Assembly: GCF_025947345.1 (NCBI RefSeq)
Contig: NZ_CP110011.1
Coordinates: 248,001-312,000 of the forward strand
Origin: Flavobacterium sp. N502536
Lineage (GTDB): Bacteria > Bacteroidota > Bacteroidia > Flavobacteriales > Flavobacteriaceae
Reading direction: 5' to 3'
Length of the DNA stretch: 64,000 nucleotides
This document shows, in pieces, positions 7,907 through 16,402 of this stretch; position 1 is the stretch's first letter, and every line of letters starts with the position of its first letter. A model generated the notes under the pieces. That model searched no databases, was not told where the DNA came from, and saw only the letters and a program-made list of their open reading frames with translations. Position numbers and translations under genes: made by a program.

Positions 7907-9014
7907 GTTTTAACACATAGAAACATAGATTCTTAGGTGTAAAAAAGAAAACAAAATGTATCGTTCCGCTAGAACTTATACTGATGACGCTTTTTTTCAA
8001 CGGATTAAAATCCGTTGCTATAAAATTTGTCGTTCCTTCGGAACTAAATTATGCAGCTGTTTTTGTTGTTAACGAACCATAATTCATGAGTATAAATTAG
8101 CATAGAACAATTAAAAGTCGCTATAAAATTTGTAGTTCCATCGGAACTAAATTATGCGGCTGTTTTTGTCGTTGACGTGCCGTAATCCATGCGCATAAAT
8201 TAGATAGAACAATAAAAATATGGTAGGATCATTATAATCGATTTTCGTAAAATAAACGTTAAAGCTGTAAAAGAGCCATTGGCTCGAATAATATTGTAAC
8301 AACGGATTTTAATCCGTCGTAGAAAATAAACACCATAATAAAAAGAGCCATAGGCTCGGCCCATATTCTTTTCGGGATTAATATAACCCGTTGAGCATTA
8401 TTAACAAAAATGTTTTAACACATATAAACATAGATTTTTAGATAAAAAAAAAGAAAGCAAAGAGAAATATATTTCTTTCACATTAGGGCAATCAGGTGCA
8501 CTTAAATAAAGCAAAATATATCGTTCCGCTGGAACTTATACTGATGACGCTTTTTTTTCAACGGATTAAAATCCGTTGCTATAAAATTGTCGTTCCTTCG
8601 GAGCTAAATTATGCAGCTGTTTTTGTTGTTAACGAACCATAATTCATACGCATAAATTAGATAGAACCATAAAAGTATCGTAGATTCAGTATAATCCATT
8701 TTCGTAAAATAAGCGTTAAAGTTGTAAAAGAGCCATTGGCTCGAATGATATTGTAACAACGGATTTTAATCCGTTGTAGAAAATAGACACCATAATAAAA
8801 AGAGCCATAGGCTCGGCCCATATTTTTTCGGGATTAATATAACCCGTTGAGCATCATTAACAAAAACGATTTAACACATAGAAACACAATTTTTAAGGTG
8901 CAAAAAAGAAAGCAAAGAGAAATATATTTCTTTCGCATAGGAAAACTATGTGTACTAAAATAAAGTGAAACGTCTTTTTATGCGCACAGTATCTATGTCT
9001 CTATGTGTTAAAAC
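7907..9014. mobile_element. Composite non-coding repeat element with inverted ends and two internal units
   Basis: This 1.1-kb stretch contains no gene. Its outer ends form an inverted repeat: 7907-7930 (GTTTTAACACATAGAAACAT...) matches the complement of 8991-9014 with one mismatch. The left-end sequence recurs in direct orientation at 8412-8435 and, more diverged, at 8869-8890, dividing the element into two similar units of about 500 and 460 bp. Each unit holds the same ordered palindromes: GTTCCGCTAGAAC/GTTCCGCTGGAAC, CAACGGATTAAAATCCGTTG (7998-8017, 8559-8578), GTTCCTTCGGAAC-type, AGAGCCATTGGCTC, CAACGGATTTTAATCCGTTG-type (8300-8318, 8757-8776) and GAGCCATAGGCTC. It resembles a REP/MITE cluster of the kind mobilised in trans by IS200-like (RAYT) transposases. 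None is encoded here. Confidence 0.75.
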
Positions 9015-9114
9015 AATTAAGCACAACAGCTTAACCGACAATTTTACTAATTAGGAAGGCTTGTTTTTTCTTCCAAAATCATAAAGTTCTGCTTTATAAA
9101 TGCCCCTCAAAACA

Positions 9115-9795
9115 ATGAAAAAAATAGGCCTTGTAGGCGGAATCAGCTGGGTTTCTACCATAGATTATTACAAATTAATTAACGAAGGTGTTAATAAAAA
9201 ACTTGGCGGACTACAATTTGCCGAATGTCTTATATATTCTTTGAATTTTGGTGATGTTCAGGAAAAAACCTGGGCTCATTCTTATGAGCTTCTGTTGAAT
9301 GCCTGCTTAAATTTGAAGAAAAGCGGTGTTGACGCTATCGTATTGTGCGCAAACACAGCACATATGTTTGCCAATGAAATTGAAAAAGAAATTGCATTAC
9401 CGCTGATTCACATCGGGACCGAGACTGCCAGAGTTATATCAAAAGAAAAAATCACAACAATTGGACTTTTAGGAACCTCATTTTCGATGGAAATGGATTT
9501 TTATAAAGATCGTCTGAAAAGTTTTGGGTTAAACGTGCTTATTCCCGAGCAACAGGAAACCCGAAATTACATTCAGCATGTTCTCAAAGAAGAACTCGGA
9601 AGAGGTATTATCAACCCCGACTCCAAACAGAATTATATCAATATTGCAAACGAACTCATTTCGCGAGGCGCGGAAGGCATCATTCTGGGCTGTACCGAAA
9701 TTCCATTGCTCCTGAATCAGTCTGACTTTTCTGTTCCTATTTTTGATACCACAAAAATACATTCTGAAGCCATTGTCGACTTTATATTGTCTTAA
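9115..9795 (+). CDS. Aspartate/glutamate racemase family protein
   Basis: 226 residues from ATG 9115, with an alternative ATG at 9100 adding five residues. The start MKKIGLVGGISWVSTIDYYK is typical of aspartate/amino-acid racemases of the PLP-independent Asp/Glu superfamily. The two catalytic cysteines are present: VLCANTAHM and ILGCTEIPLLL, each in the expected CANT and GCTE settings, giving the two-base Cys/Cys mechanism. Length is normal. The product probably interconverts L- and D-amino acids for peptidoglycan or D-amino-acid metabolism; the substrate is not readable. The gene follows directly after the composite repeat element. Confidence 0.88.
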   Translation: MKKIGLVGGISWVSTIDYYKLINEGVNKKLGGLQFAECLIYSLNFGDVQEKTWAHSYELLLNACLNLKKSGVDAIVLCANTAHMFANEIEKEIALPLIHIGTETARVISKEKITTIGLLGTSFSMEMDFYKDRLKSFGLNVLIPEQQETRNYIQHVLKEELGRGIINPDSKQNYINIANELISRGAEGIILGCTEIPLLLNQSDFSVPIFDTTKIHSEAIVDFILS

Positions 9796-9896
9796 GATCA
9801 AAGACATGCCCGCAGGACTTCCATTAATAATTTCATAATTCTTTTTATTACAGGAACTTATTTTCATAACTTAGTTAGCTATTAAATTCCAAAACC

Positions 9897-10271
9897 ATGA
9901 GTAAGACTAAGAAAGAAATCGCCCGCGACTTTTTAAAACTTGCCGCAAACGGGCATTCGCACGAAGCTTTTCGTCTTCATGTTGGCGAAAATTTCAAACA
10001 TCACAATGCCTATTTTAAAGGAGATGCCGATACTTTGATGCTCGCAATGGAAGAATCGACCCGAAAAAACCCTAATAAAACCTTTACCATTCACCATATA
10101 CTCGAAGATCAAAATCTGGTTGCTGTGCATTCGCATTTAAAACAGACTCCCACTGATATCGGTTTTGTAGTGATACACATTCTTCGGTTTGAATCGGACA
10201 AAATTGTAGAGCTTTGGGACTTAGGGCAGTCCATTCCAACCGAAATAGTGAATGAAAACGGCATGTTTTAA
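9897..10271 (+). CDS. SnoaL-like / NTF2-fold protein
   Basis: 124 residues with the pattern of the SnoaL-like polyketide-cyclase/NTF2 superfamily: an N-terminal helix (KKEIARDFLKLAANGHSHEA), FKHHNAYFKGDADTLMLAM, then beta strands NKTFTIHHILEDQNLVAVHS and IHILRFESDKIVELWDLGQ. The closing phrase, KIVELWD, is a signature of bacterial SnoaL-like proteins. This cone-shaped fold binds small hydrophobic ligands, and the many single-domain bacterial versions have no assigned substrate. Cytoplasmic. It precedes the serine hydrolase by 54 bases on the same strand. Confidence 0.82.
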   Translation: MSKTKKEIARDFLKLAANGHSHEAFRLHVGENFKHHNAYFKGDADTLMLAMEESTRKNPNKTFTIHHILEDQNLVAVHSHLKQTPTDIGFVVIHILRFESDKIVELWDLGQSIPTEIVNENGMF

Positions 10272-10325
10272 TTGCAATTGATTACAGAGACAGAAAACAC
10301 AACACCAAACCACTAAAAAACATTA

Positions 10326-11369
10326 ATGAATACGATTCGAAAAATTTCAACACTACTCTGTTTTCTATTTCTATTTTCAAACTGCAATTTGGTCGCGCAG
10401 AAAAAAGACAAGCTCTCATCTCAAATTGACAGTATTCTTAAAAATGCTTCTCCCGTTTTTAATGGAGTCGTTCTGATTTCAAAAAAGGGAAAAACAATCT
10501 ATTCGAAAGCACAGGGTTTTGAAAATTTTGAAACCAAAAGGCCTTTAACCATCAACAGTCACTTTGAAATTATGTCGAACGGCAAACAAATTACGGCCGT
10601 TTTGATTTTACTCGAAGTTGAAAAAGGAAAAATAAACCTGAATGATCCAATCAAAAAATACCTGCCGGACTTAACCCAATCCTGGGCCGACTCCGTAACC
10701 GTTCAGCAGCTGTTAAACCACAGTCACGGCATTACAAGTTTGCAAAAACCTCTGGCTTTTCCTCCCGGAACTGATTTTAAGTATGGAGATCTCAGTTTTA
10801 GTCTGCTTGGTAAAATTGTGGCAAACACCACTAAAAAAAGTTATTCCGAAAATGCGAATTTGCTTTTCAAAAAACTAAAGATGAAAAATACTTTTGTCTA
10901 CGATGCTGCTAAAAATCAAAATATAGTGTCGGGATATATAAATAAAAACGGCGTTTTTGAATTGGCAAAAAATTCTAAAATCACCCCTGAAAGCTTAGGT
11001 GCTGATGGGATTGTCTCCACGGTAAACGATCTGGACCTTTGGAACGAAAATCTTCATAAAGGGAAAATTCTCCGACCGAAAACGTATCAGTTAATGATTA
11101 CTTCAAAGATTACTTCACAGCATAATTTCTTCGGGAAAGAAAAAGAAGGATATGGTTCCGGGATACGCATTATCCAAAAAGAAACCGTAAAATATTTAGG
11201 GCACACTGGTTTAGGGGATGGTTTTTCTTCCGTAAATTTGTACTTCCCCGAATCTGAAACAACTGTCATTATTCTAGAAAATCAAATGAATACAGAGCCT
11301 AATTTGTTTTATGCATCTGAATTCAAAATCAAAAATGCAGTCTTAAACAGTAATTTATTAAATCCATAA
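10326..11369 (+). CDS. Beta-lactamase-fold serine hydrolase (class C type)
   Basis: 347 residues with an export signal (ISTLLCFLFLFSNC). Cys20 in FSNC could be a lipidation site, otherwise cleavage would follow VAQ. The SxxK catalytic motif is SNGK (S84, K87), followed by the usual LxEx-KGKINLNDPIKKYLPDL. The second motif, normally YxN, reads YGD (Y153-D155), an unusual substitution. The third motif is HTG within GHTGLGDGF. Members include peptidases, esterases and penicillin-binding-protein-like enzymes. This one probably acts in the periplasm on a peptide or ester and should not be called a resistance gene. DUF1801 gene starts two bases after its stop. Confidence 0.88.
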   Translation: MNTIRKISTLLCFLFLFSNCNLVAQKKDKLSSQIDSILKNASPVFNGVVLISKKGKTIYSKAQGFENFETKRPLTINSHFEIMSNGKQITAVLILLEVEKGKINLNDPIKKYLPDLTQSWADSVTVQQLLNHSHGITSLQKPLAFPPGTDFKYGDLSFSLLGKIVANTTKKSYSENANLLFKKLKMKNTFVYDAAKNQNIVSGYINKNGVFELAKNSKITPESLGADGIVSTVNDLDLWNENLHKGKILRPKTYQLMITSKITSQHNFFGKEKEGYGSGIRIIQKETVKYLGHTGLGDGFSSVNLYFPESETTVIILENQMNTEPNLFYASEFKIKNAVLNSNLLNP

Positions 11370-11371
11370 AA

Positions 11372-11800
11372 ATGGCAAAAAATAAAACTACAGCAACCGA
11401 AAGCAGTGTCGTTGATTTTGTAAATGCGATTGATGACGAAGTTAAAAGAAATGATGCTTTTGAACTCATTAAAATCATGCAGAACATAAGTGGTTTTGAA
11501 GCCAAAATGTGGGGACCAAGCATTATTGGCTTTGGCAGTTATCATTACAAATATGCCAGCGGTCACGAAGGCGATGCTCCTCTTGCAGGATTCTCCCCAA
11601 GAAAAGCCGCAATCTCGCTCTATGTTTATCTATCGGATAAAAAACGAGAAGAACTTCTTTCAAAATTAGGAAAACACACGGCTGCAAAAGCTTGTATTTA
11701 TATCAAAAAACTAAGCGATGTTGATCTCGAAATTGTTAAAGAAATGATTAAAATATCGCTTGAACTGACACTAAAACTTTATCCACCACAGCAAAAATGA
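11372..11800 (+). CDS. DUF1801 domain protein
   Basis: 142 residues of the DUF1801 family: VVDFVNAIDDEVKRNDAFEL, then the characteristic MWGPSIIGFGSYHYKYASG segment (a wGpSivGyG motif) and FSPRKAAISLYVYL. Cytoplasmic alpha/beta protein of unknown biochemical function, often found singly. It is tightly packed: two bases after the serine hydrolase stop, and its own stop overlaps the next ATG by four bases (11797), so the three genes are probably co-transcribed. A related but distinct DUF1801 protein is at 16007. Confidence 0.85.
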   Translation: MAKNKTTATESSVVDFVNAIDDEVKRNDAFELIKIMQNISGFEAKMWGPSIIGFGSYHYKYASGHEGDAPLAGFSPRKAAISLYVYLSDKKREELLSKLGKHTAAKACIYIKKLSDVDLEIVKEMIKISLELTLKLYPPQQK

Positions 11801-12903
11801 TCACACCCATACTTATTGTACTTCTCGTTTTAGCCATTACGCTTTACTTTTTTCTACAGCATCCAAAATTTGGAAAAGCCCCCTCAGGAGAACGATTGGC
11901 ACTGATTCAGAAATCGCCTCAGTATAAAAACGGTAAATTTGAAAATCAGAATTTTACACCGGAACTTGCAGAAGGTTACGGATACTCGAAAGTACTTTAT
12001 GATTTTTTCTTCAAGAAAGTAGACCGAAAAATTCCGTCCGACTTCATACCGTCAGTCAAAACCAATTTATTGACACTCGCTCCTGAAAAAGATGCGCTGG
12101 TTTGGTTTGGGCATTCTTCCTATTTTATTCAGCTTGAAGGAAAACGTTTTTTAATCGACCCTGTTTTTAGCGGAAACGCCTCCCCGATTCCCGGCACCAC
12201 AAAAGCATTTAAAGGAACCGATATTTACACGGTCGATGATCTTCCTGAAATTGATTATTTACTGATCACACACGATCATTACGATCATCTGGATTATGAT
12301 ACCATCCTGCAATTAAAACCTAAGACAAAAAAAGTAATTTGCTCCCTTGGCGTGGGGTCACACTTTGAGTTTTGGGGATTTCCAAAGGAAAACATCATCG
12401 AAAAAGACTGGTTTGAAAAAGTCGAACTCGATCAGAATTTAACGCTTTATACCACTCCTTCAAGGCATTTTTCGGGCAGAAGTTTTAAGCGCTGTAACAC
12501 GCTTTGGAGTTCGTTTGTTTTAGAAGCCAGAGATTTTAAAATGTATTTGGGCGGTGACAGTGGTTATGATACACACTTTAAAGAAATTGGGACTCAATTT
12601 GGTCCTTTCGACCTTGCCCTTATCGACAACGGTCAATACAATCCGGCCTGGAAGTACATTCATAATTTACCCGAAGATGTAATCAAAGCCATGCAGGATC
12701 TGAAGGCAAAAAGAGTATTTCCGGTACATTCGGCTAAATTCTCACTCGCCCTTCATTCTTGGGATGAGCCTTTAAAAAAAGTGACCGAATTAAACGATTT
12801 ATCTGCGAATCCAATTCCATTAATTACTCCAATGATTGGAGAATTAGTCGATTTAAAAAATGGAAAACAGCCCTTCCAGCAATGGTGGAAAGGGATCCAC
12901 TAA
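11797..12903 (+). CDS. Metallo-beta-lactamase-fold hydrolase (UlaG/NAPE-PLD-like)
   Basis: 368 residues. An N-terminal hydrophobic helix (TPILIVLLVLAITLYFFLQHP) suggests membrane anchoring or an uncleaved signal. The MBL metal site is clear: THDHYDHLD, with H159, H161, D163 and H164. GHSSYFIQLEGKRFLIDPVF precedes it, PSRHFSGR carries the next histidine, and LGGDSGYD the bridging aspartate. VFPVHSAKFSL near residue 305 gives the last histidine. This order matches the UlaG / N-acyl-phosphatidylethanolamine phospholipase D-like branch, so a lipid or phosphodiester substrate is possible. ATGA overlap with the upstream gene implies translational coupling. Confidence 0.88.
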   Translation: MITPILIVLLVLAITLYFFLQHPKFGKAPSGERLALIQKSPQYKNGKFENQNFTPELAEGYGYSKVLYDFFFKKVDRKIPSDFIPSVKTNLLTLAPEKDALVWFGHSSYFIQLEGKRFLIDPVFSGNASPIPGTTKAFKGTDIYTVDDLPEIDYLLITHDHYDHLDYDTILQLKPKTKKVICSLGVGSHFEFWGFPKENIIEKDWFEKVELDQNLTLYTTPSRHFSGRSFKRCNTLWSSFVLEARDFKMYLGGDSGYDTHFKEIGTQFGPFDLALIDNGQYNPAWKYIHNLPEDVIKAMQDLKAKRVFPVHSAKFSLALHSWDEPLKKVTELNDLSANPIPLITPMIGELVDLKNGKQPFQQWWKGIH

Positions 12904-12934
12904 ACCCATACTTAGCATTAATACCCTAAAAAGA

Positions 12935-13465
12935 ATGACTCCATCCACTTATACCATCCGAAATGCTTTTTCTTCAGAATTTGAAGAAATTGGAAAATTA
13001 CTTATCAGCGTTTATTCGCAATTGGAGGGGTTCCCTAAAGAAAATGAACAGCCTAATTATTATAAAATGCTGGCCAATATTGGTGATTTTACCCATTACC
13101 CCCAAACAGAACTTTTAGTTGCGGTTGATGAAAACAACACCCTCTTTGGTGCAGTAATTTACTTTAACGACATGCAATACTATGGCTCTGGTGGCATTGC
13201 TACTCAGGAACAAAACTCAGCCGGATTTCGATTGCTGGGAGTCGCCACAACTGCAAGAGGAAAAGGCATTGGTAAACTTTTAACGCAGGAATGCATTGAG
13301 AAAGCAGCCCTTAACAAACGCGGGCAAGTGATCATTCACTCTACTTTAGCCATGAAAACAGCCTGGGAAATGTATGAGAAATTGGGTTTCAAAAGATCCG
13401 AAGATTTAGATTTTATGCAGGGAGAACTGGCTGTATTTGGCTTTCGCCTGCCCCTTCTTTCCTAA
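12935..13465 (+). CDS. GNAT family N-acetyltransferase
   Basis: 176 residues from ATG 12935 (MTPSTYTIRNAFSSEFEEIG). A longer frame starting at 12860 inside the preceding gene is less likely, because its extra residues have no family character. The acetyl-CoA site is RLLGVATTARGKGIGKLLTQ, with the RGKGIG pyrophosphate loop, followed by AWEMYEKLGFKRSEDLDF. Substrate unknown. It lies 31 bases behind the MBL gene and 31 bases ahead of another GNAT. Confidence 0.87.
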   Translation: MTPSTYTIRNAFSSEFEEIGKLLISVYSQLEGFPKENEQPNYYKMLANIGDFTHYPQTELLVAVDENNTLFGAVIYFNDMQYYGSGGIATQEQNSAGFRLLGVATTARGKGIGKLLTQECIEKAALNKRGQVIIHSTLAMKTAWEMYEKLGFKRSEDLDFMQGELAVFGFRLPLLS

Positions 13466-13496
13466 AACTATTGTGTAACTAAAAAAACAACTCAAA

Positions 13497-14024
13497 ATGA
13501 ATACCGCTCTATTAAACCTACAGCCTGAAATTTTAGAAGATGACTTAACCCAATTAATTCCGCTGCAGGAAAGTGATTTTGAAAAACTCTATCAAGTGGC
13601 TTCAGATCCTTTGATTTGGGAACAGCATCCGAATAAAAACCGCTATGAAAAAGAAGTCTTTCAAAATTTCTTTGAAGGTGCCATGGAAAGCAAAGGAGCT
13701 TTTTTAATACTGGATAAAACGACAGGCGAAATAGCCGGAAGTACCCGATTTTATGAATATGACCCCGAAAATAAAACTGTTTTTATCGGCTATACCTTTT
13801 ACGGAAGAAAATTCTGGGGCACCGGATTTAACGCACAGGTGAAGAAAATGATGCTGAATTATGCTTTTAAAGCGGTTGATAAAGTTCAATTTCACATTGG
13901 AGCAGAAAACTACCGTTCGCAAAAAGCCATAGAAAAATTGGGCGCTGTAAAAGTGGAAGAATTAGAAGTTGCCTATTATAATGAACCTTCCCGACATAAT
14001 TTTGTTTACGAAATAAAAAAATAA
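13497..14024 (+). CDS. GNAT N-acetyltransferase, RimJ/RimL type
   Basis: 175 residues with the RimL-like layout: LIPLQESDFEKLYQVASDPL at the start, IAGSTRFYEYDPENKTVFIG in the middle strands, GRKFWGTGFNAQVKKMML as the acetyl-CoA loop, and VQFHIGAENYRSQKAIEKLG near the end. This branch includes N-terminal ribosomal-protein acetyltransferases and antibiotic or amino-acid acetylases. The stop codon overlaps the next gene's ATG by one base, so the two genes are coupled. Confidence 0.88.
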   Translation: MNTALLNLQPEILEDDLTQLIPLQESDFEKLYQVASDPLIWEQHPNKNRYEKEVFQNFFEGAMESKGAFLILDKTTGEIAGSTRFYEYDPENKTVFIGYTFYGRKFWGTGFNAQVKKMMLNYAFKAVDKVQFHIGAENYRSQKAIEKLGAVKVEELEVAYYNEPSRHNFVYEIKK

Positions 14025-14605
14025 TGAAAAGAATAACTGTTTTCTGCGGTTCGAGTTTTGGAACCGATGAAATTTACAAAGAACAGGCAACCCTGCTCGG
14101 AAAAACTTTAGCCAAACAAGAGATAGAACTGGTTTATGGCGGAGCAAATCTGGGGTTAATGGGTGCTGTGGCCGATGGTGTTTTAAACGAAGGCGGAAGA
14201 GCGATTGGTGTCCTGCCTAATTTTTTAAGATCGAAAGAAATTGCACATTTAGGTCTGACCGACTTGATTGTAGTAGAAAGCATGCACGAAAGAAAGACCA
14301 AAATGAACGATTTATGCGACGGCGTTATTGCTTTACCGGGCGGCTTTGGAACCCTTGAGGAACTTTTTGAAATGCTTACCTGGGGACAATTGGGGTTGCA
14401 CAAAAAACCAATCGCCATCCTGAACATCAATGGTTTTTATGATTCGCTGATTGAATTAACGAAAGTTATGGTAGAGAAAGGTTTGCTAAAAGCTGTCAAT
14501 CAACAAATGCTGCTGGTAAGTGATAACATCGAGGATTTACTAACTCAAATGAAAAATTACATCCCGCCAACCACCGGGAAATGGATTGATAAAACACAAT
14601 CCTAG
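14024..14605 (+). CDS. LOG family protein (TIGR00730 Rossmann fold)
   Basis: 193 residues. The start (KRITVFCGSSFG) and LVYGGANLGLMGAVAD are the LOG nucleotide-binding region. The diagnostic PGGxGTxxE motif is PGGFGTLEE (residues 105-113), followed by TWGQLGLHKKPIAILN. Plant and bacterial homologues are cytokinin riboside 5'-monophosphate phosphoribohydrolases; bacterial members also act as nucleotide hydrolases, so the physiological role is uncertain. Length is typical. Translation is probably coupled to the overlapping upstream acetyltransferase. Confidence 0.9.
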   Translation: MKRITVFCGSSFGTDEIYKEQATLLGKTLAKQEIELVYGGANLGLMGAVADGVLNEGGRAIGVLPNFLRSKEIAHLGLTDLIVVESMHERKTKMNDLCDGVIALPGGFGTLEELFEMLTWGQLGLHKKPIAILNINGFYDSLIELTKVMVEKGLLKAVNQQMLLVSDNIEDLLTQMKNYIPPTTGKWIDKTQS

Positions 14606-14743
14606 CGTTTTTGCTTTTTCTTTCTCCAAAAAGCCTGAAGAATATTTCAAAAAAAATCTTTTCAGACAAATTATAGTGCTTTTCGAACAAGTATCAGATA
14701 ATCAATCTTTTTAATTTTACCCTATGAACTAAAACACAACATC

Positions 14744-15256
14744 ATGGATACTTTTATTACAGATACTAAAACCGTTACACTACTGCTGGCCACCTTATTT
14801 ACAGGCCTTTTAGCCGGTATATTTTTTACCTGGGGCAACGCTGTGACGCCGGGAATTGGAAAACTTGATGACATCGGTTATCTCAGGGCTTTTCAGAACA
14901 TGAATCGTGCGATCCAAAATCCTTTATTTTTTCTGGTTCTTTTTGGCCCGTTATTGTTTTCTTTTGCAGCTGCTTATGGTTATAAATCAGATACTATTCT
15001 TTTAAAACTGACGCTGACTGCTGCCCTTATCTATTTCGCCGGTGTTATTCTTGTGACCATTATCGGAAACGTCCCTCTTAATAAAATTCTTGACAAAGCA
15101 GATCTGCTTCATATTTCAATCGAGCAGGCAGCCCTTTTAAGAAGTAAATTTGAAGCAAAATGGAACAATCTTCACCTTATCCGAATCATTGCTTCCTTAA
15201 TTTCTTTTTCACTTTTGATCATTAGCTGCTTGCTAAAAAACAATACCGTTCGTTAA
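14744..15256 (+). CDS. DUF1772 (anthrone oxygenase-like) membrane protein
   Basis: 170 residues with four transmembrane helices, starting with TVTLLLATLFTGLLAGIFFTWGNAVTPG. The segments FFTWGNAVTPGIGKLDDIGYL and FQNMNRAIQNPLFF are characteristic of DUF1772/anthrone-oxygenase-like proteins, as is GNVPLNKIL before the last helix. The fungal relatives act in quinone tailoring, but bacterial members are uncharacterised, so no reaction is assigned. Preceded by 138 bases without a gene and followed by a 119-base gap containing short ACATCTAAC repeats. Confidence 0.85.
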   Translation: MDTFITDTKTVTLLLATLFTGLLAGIFFTWGNAVTPGIGKLDDIGYLRAFQNMNRAIQNPLFFLVLFGPLLFSFAAAYGYKSDTILLKLTLTAALIYFAGVILVTIIGNVPLNKILDKADLLHISIEQAALLRSKFEAKWNNLHLIRIIASLISFSLLIISCLLKNNTVR

Positions 15257-15375
15257 CGATAAAGCAAACCATAAATTTTATAAATTAGAAGTCAAGAAAA
15301 AATGAAGTTGAAAATTCTAAATTTCAGCTTTCACAAACTCATTCCACATCTAACATTTTACATCTAACACAAAAA

Positions 15376-15843
15376 ATGAAAACAGAAAACAACCACTTCT
15401 CAAAAGCCGAAATGCTAATAAGAAAACCTGTTTCAGAAGTTTTTCAGGCTTTTATCGATCCGGAAATTACCAGTAAATTTTGGTTTACAAAAGGCTCCGG
15501 AAAACTAGTGCAAGACACCACAACTGAATGGACCTGGGAAATGTATGATTTTTCACTAACCGTAACCACTCATGTTTTAGAGGAGAATAAAAAAATCGAA
15601 ATCGAATGGGGAAACGGTAACGAAACCACTATCGTAGAATGGATATTCAGTCCGTTAAACGATAATGAAACCTTTGTCAGCATTACAAATTCAGGTTTAA
15701 AAGGAGATTCCGATAAAATCATCGATCAGGTTCGAAATTCAACTGAAGGTTTTACATTAGTTTTGGCCGGTGCAAAAGCGTACTTAGAACATAATATCCA
15801 ACTGAATTTAGTTTTGGACCGATTTCCTAAAGGATTGGAATAA
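15376..15843 (+). CDS. SRPBCC / AHSA1-like domain protein
   Basis: 155 residues with a START/SRPBCC layout: SKAEMLIRKPVSEVFQAFID, ITSKFWFTKGSGKL, WTWEMYDFSLTVTTHVLEEN, KIEIEWGNGNETTIVEWIFS, and a closing helix around VRNSTEGFTLVLAGAKAYLEH. This is the AHSA1-like family, with a ligand-binding cavity and usually no enzymatic motif. Cytoplasmic. It is followed by a heptamer repeat tract and a DUF1801 protein, an association common for these small cavity proteins; any joint role is guesswork. Confidence 0.85.
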   Translation: MKTENNHFSKAEMLIRKPVSEVFQAFIDPEITSKFWFTKGSGKLVQDTTTEWTWEMYDFSLTVTTHVLEENKKIEIEWGNGNETTIVEWIFSPLNDNETFVSITNSGLKGDSDKIIDQVRNSTEGFTLVLAGAKAYLEHNIQLNLVLDRFPKGLE

Positions 15844-15861
15844 AAGTCTTCTTTTAGTAAA

Positions 15862-16002
15862 ATTCCAAAAATGAAATTCCAAAAACTCAAAACCCAAATT
15901 CCAAATTCCAAATTCCAAAACTTGAAACCTGAAACTTGAAACTTGAAACTTGAAACCAAAACTCAAATTCCAAATTCCAAAACTCATAACTCATAACTCA
16001 GA
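15862..16002. repeat. Heptamer tandem repeats (ATTCCAA, CTTGAAA, ACTCATA)
   Basis: Three consecutive tracts, each with a 7-base period: ATTCCAA repeated several times, then CTTGAAA, then ATTCCAA again, then ACTCATA three times, ending five bases before ATG 16007. The same CTTGAAA and CTCATAA words recur at 34253-34350 in the opposite orientation. There is no coding potential of its own; a longer reading of the downstream gene through this tract is an artefact. Confidence 0.8.
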
Positions 16003-16006
16003 GCCT

Positions 16007-16375
16007 ATGGAAACCAAGAAACCCGAAAACATCGATGCTTATATTGGCGGTTTTCCGAATGAGGTGCAGGAGGTTCTGGAAAAGATTCGAATGACCATTC
16101 AGGAAGCAGCTCCCGATGCCAAAGAAAAAATAAGTTATGCCATGCCGGCTTTTGAACAAAACGGAATCGTAGTGTATTTTGCTGCGTTCAAAAATCATAT
16201 CGGACTTTATGCTTTGCCCAGCGGACATGCTGCTTTTAACGAAGAATTATCCAAATACAAATCCGGAAAAGGTTCGGTACAATTTCCGTTGAATGAGCCT
16301 ATGCCTTATGATTTGATTGCCAAAATTGTAAAATTCAGGGTGAAAGAAAATCTCGAAAAAGTAAAAAAGAAATAA
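16007..16375 (+). CDS. DUF1801 / YdhG-like iron-chaperone family protein
   Basis: 122 residues from ATG 16007. A longer frame from about 15950 would read through heptamer repeats and is rejected. The sequence has the YdhG/YyaA-type DUF1801 pattern: IDAYIGGFPNEVQEVLEKIR, APDAKEKISYAMPAFEQNG, VVYFAAFKNHIGLYALPSG, and GKGSVQFPLNEPMPYDLI. Bacillus relatives have been described as frataxin-like iron chaperones, but that role cannot be confirmed here. It converges on the VOC gene with only 27 bases between. Confidence 0.85.
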   Translation: METKKPENIDAYIGGFPNEVQEVLEKIRMTIQEAAPDAKEKISYAMPAFEQNGIVVYFAAFKNHIGLYALPSGHAAFNEELSKYKSGKGSVQFPLNEPMPYDLIAKIVKFRVKENLEKVKKK

Positions 16376-16402
16376 CGCGGCGCAAACCTGTCCAATTACC
16401 TT

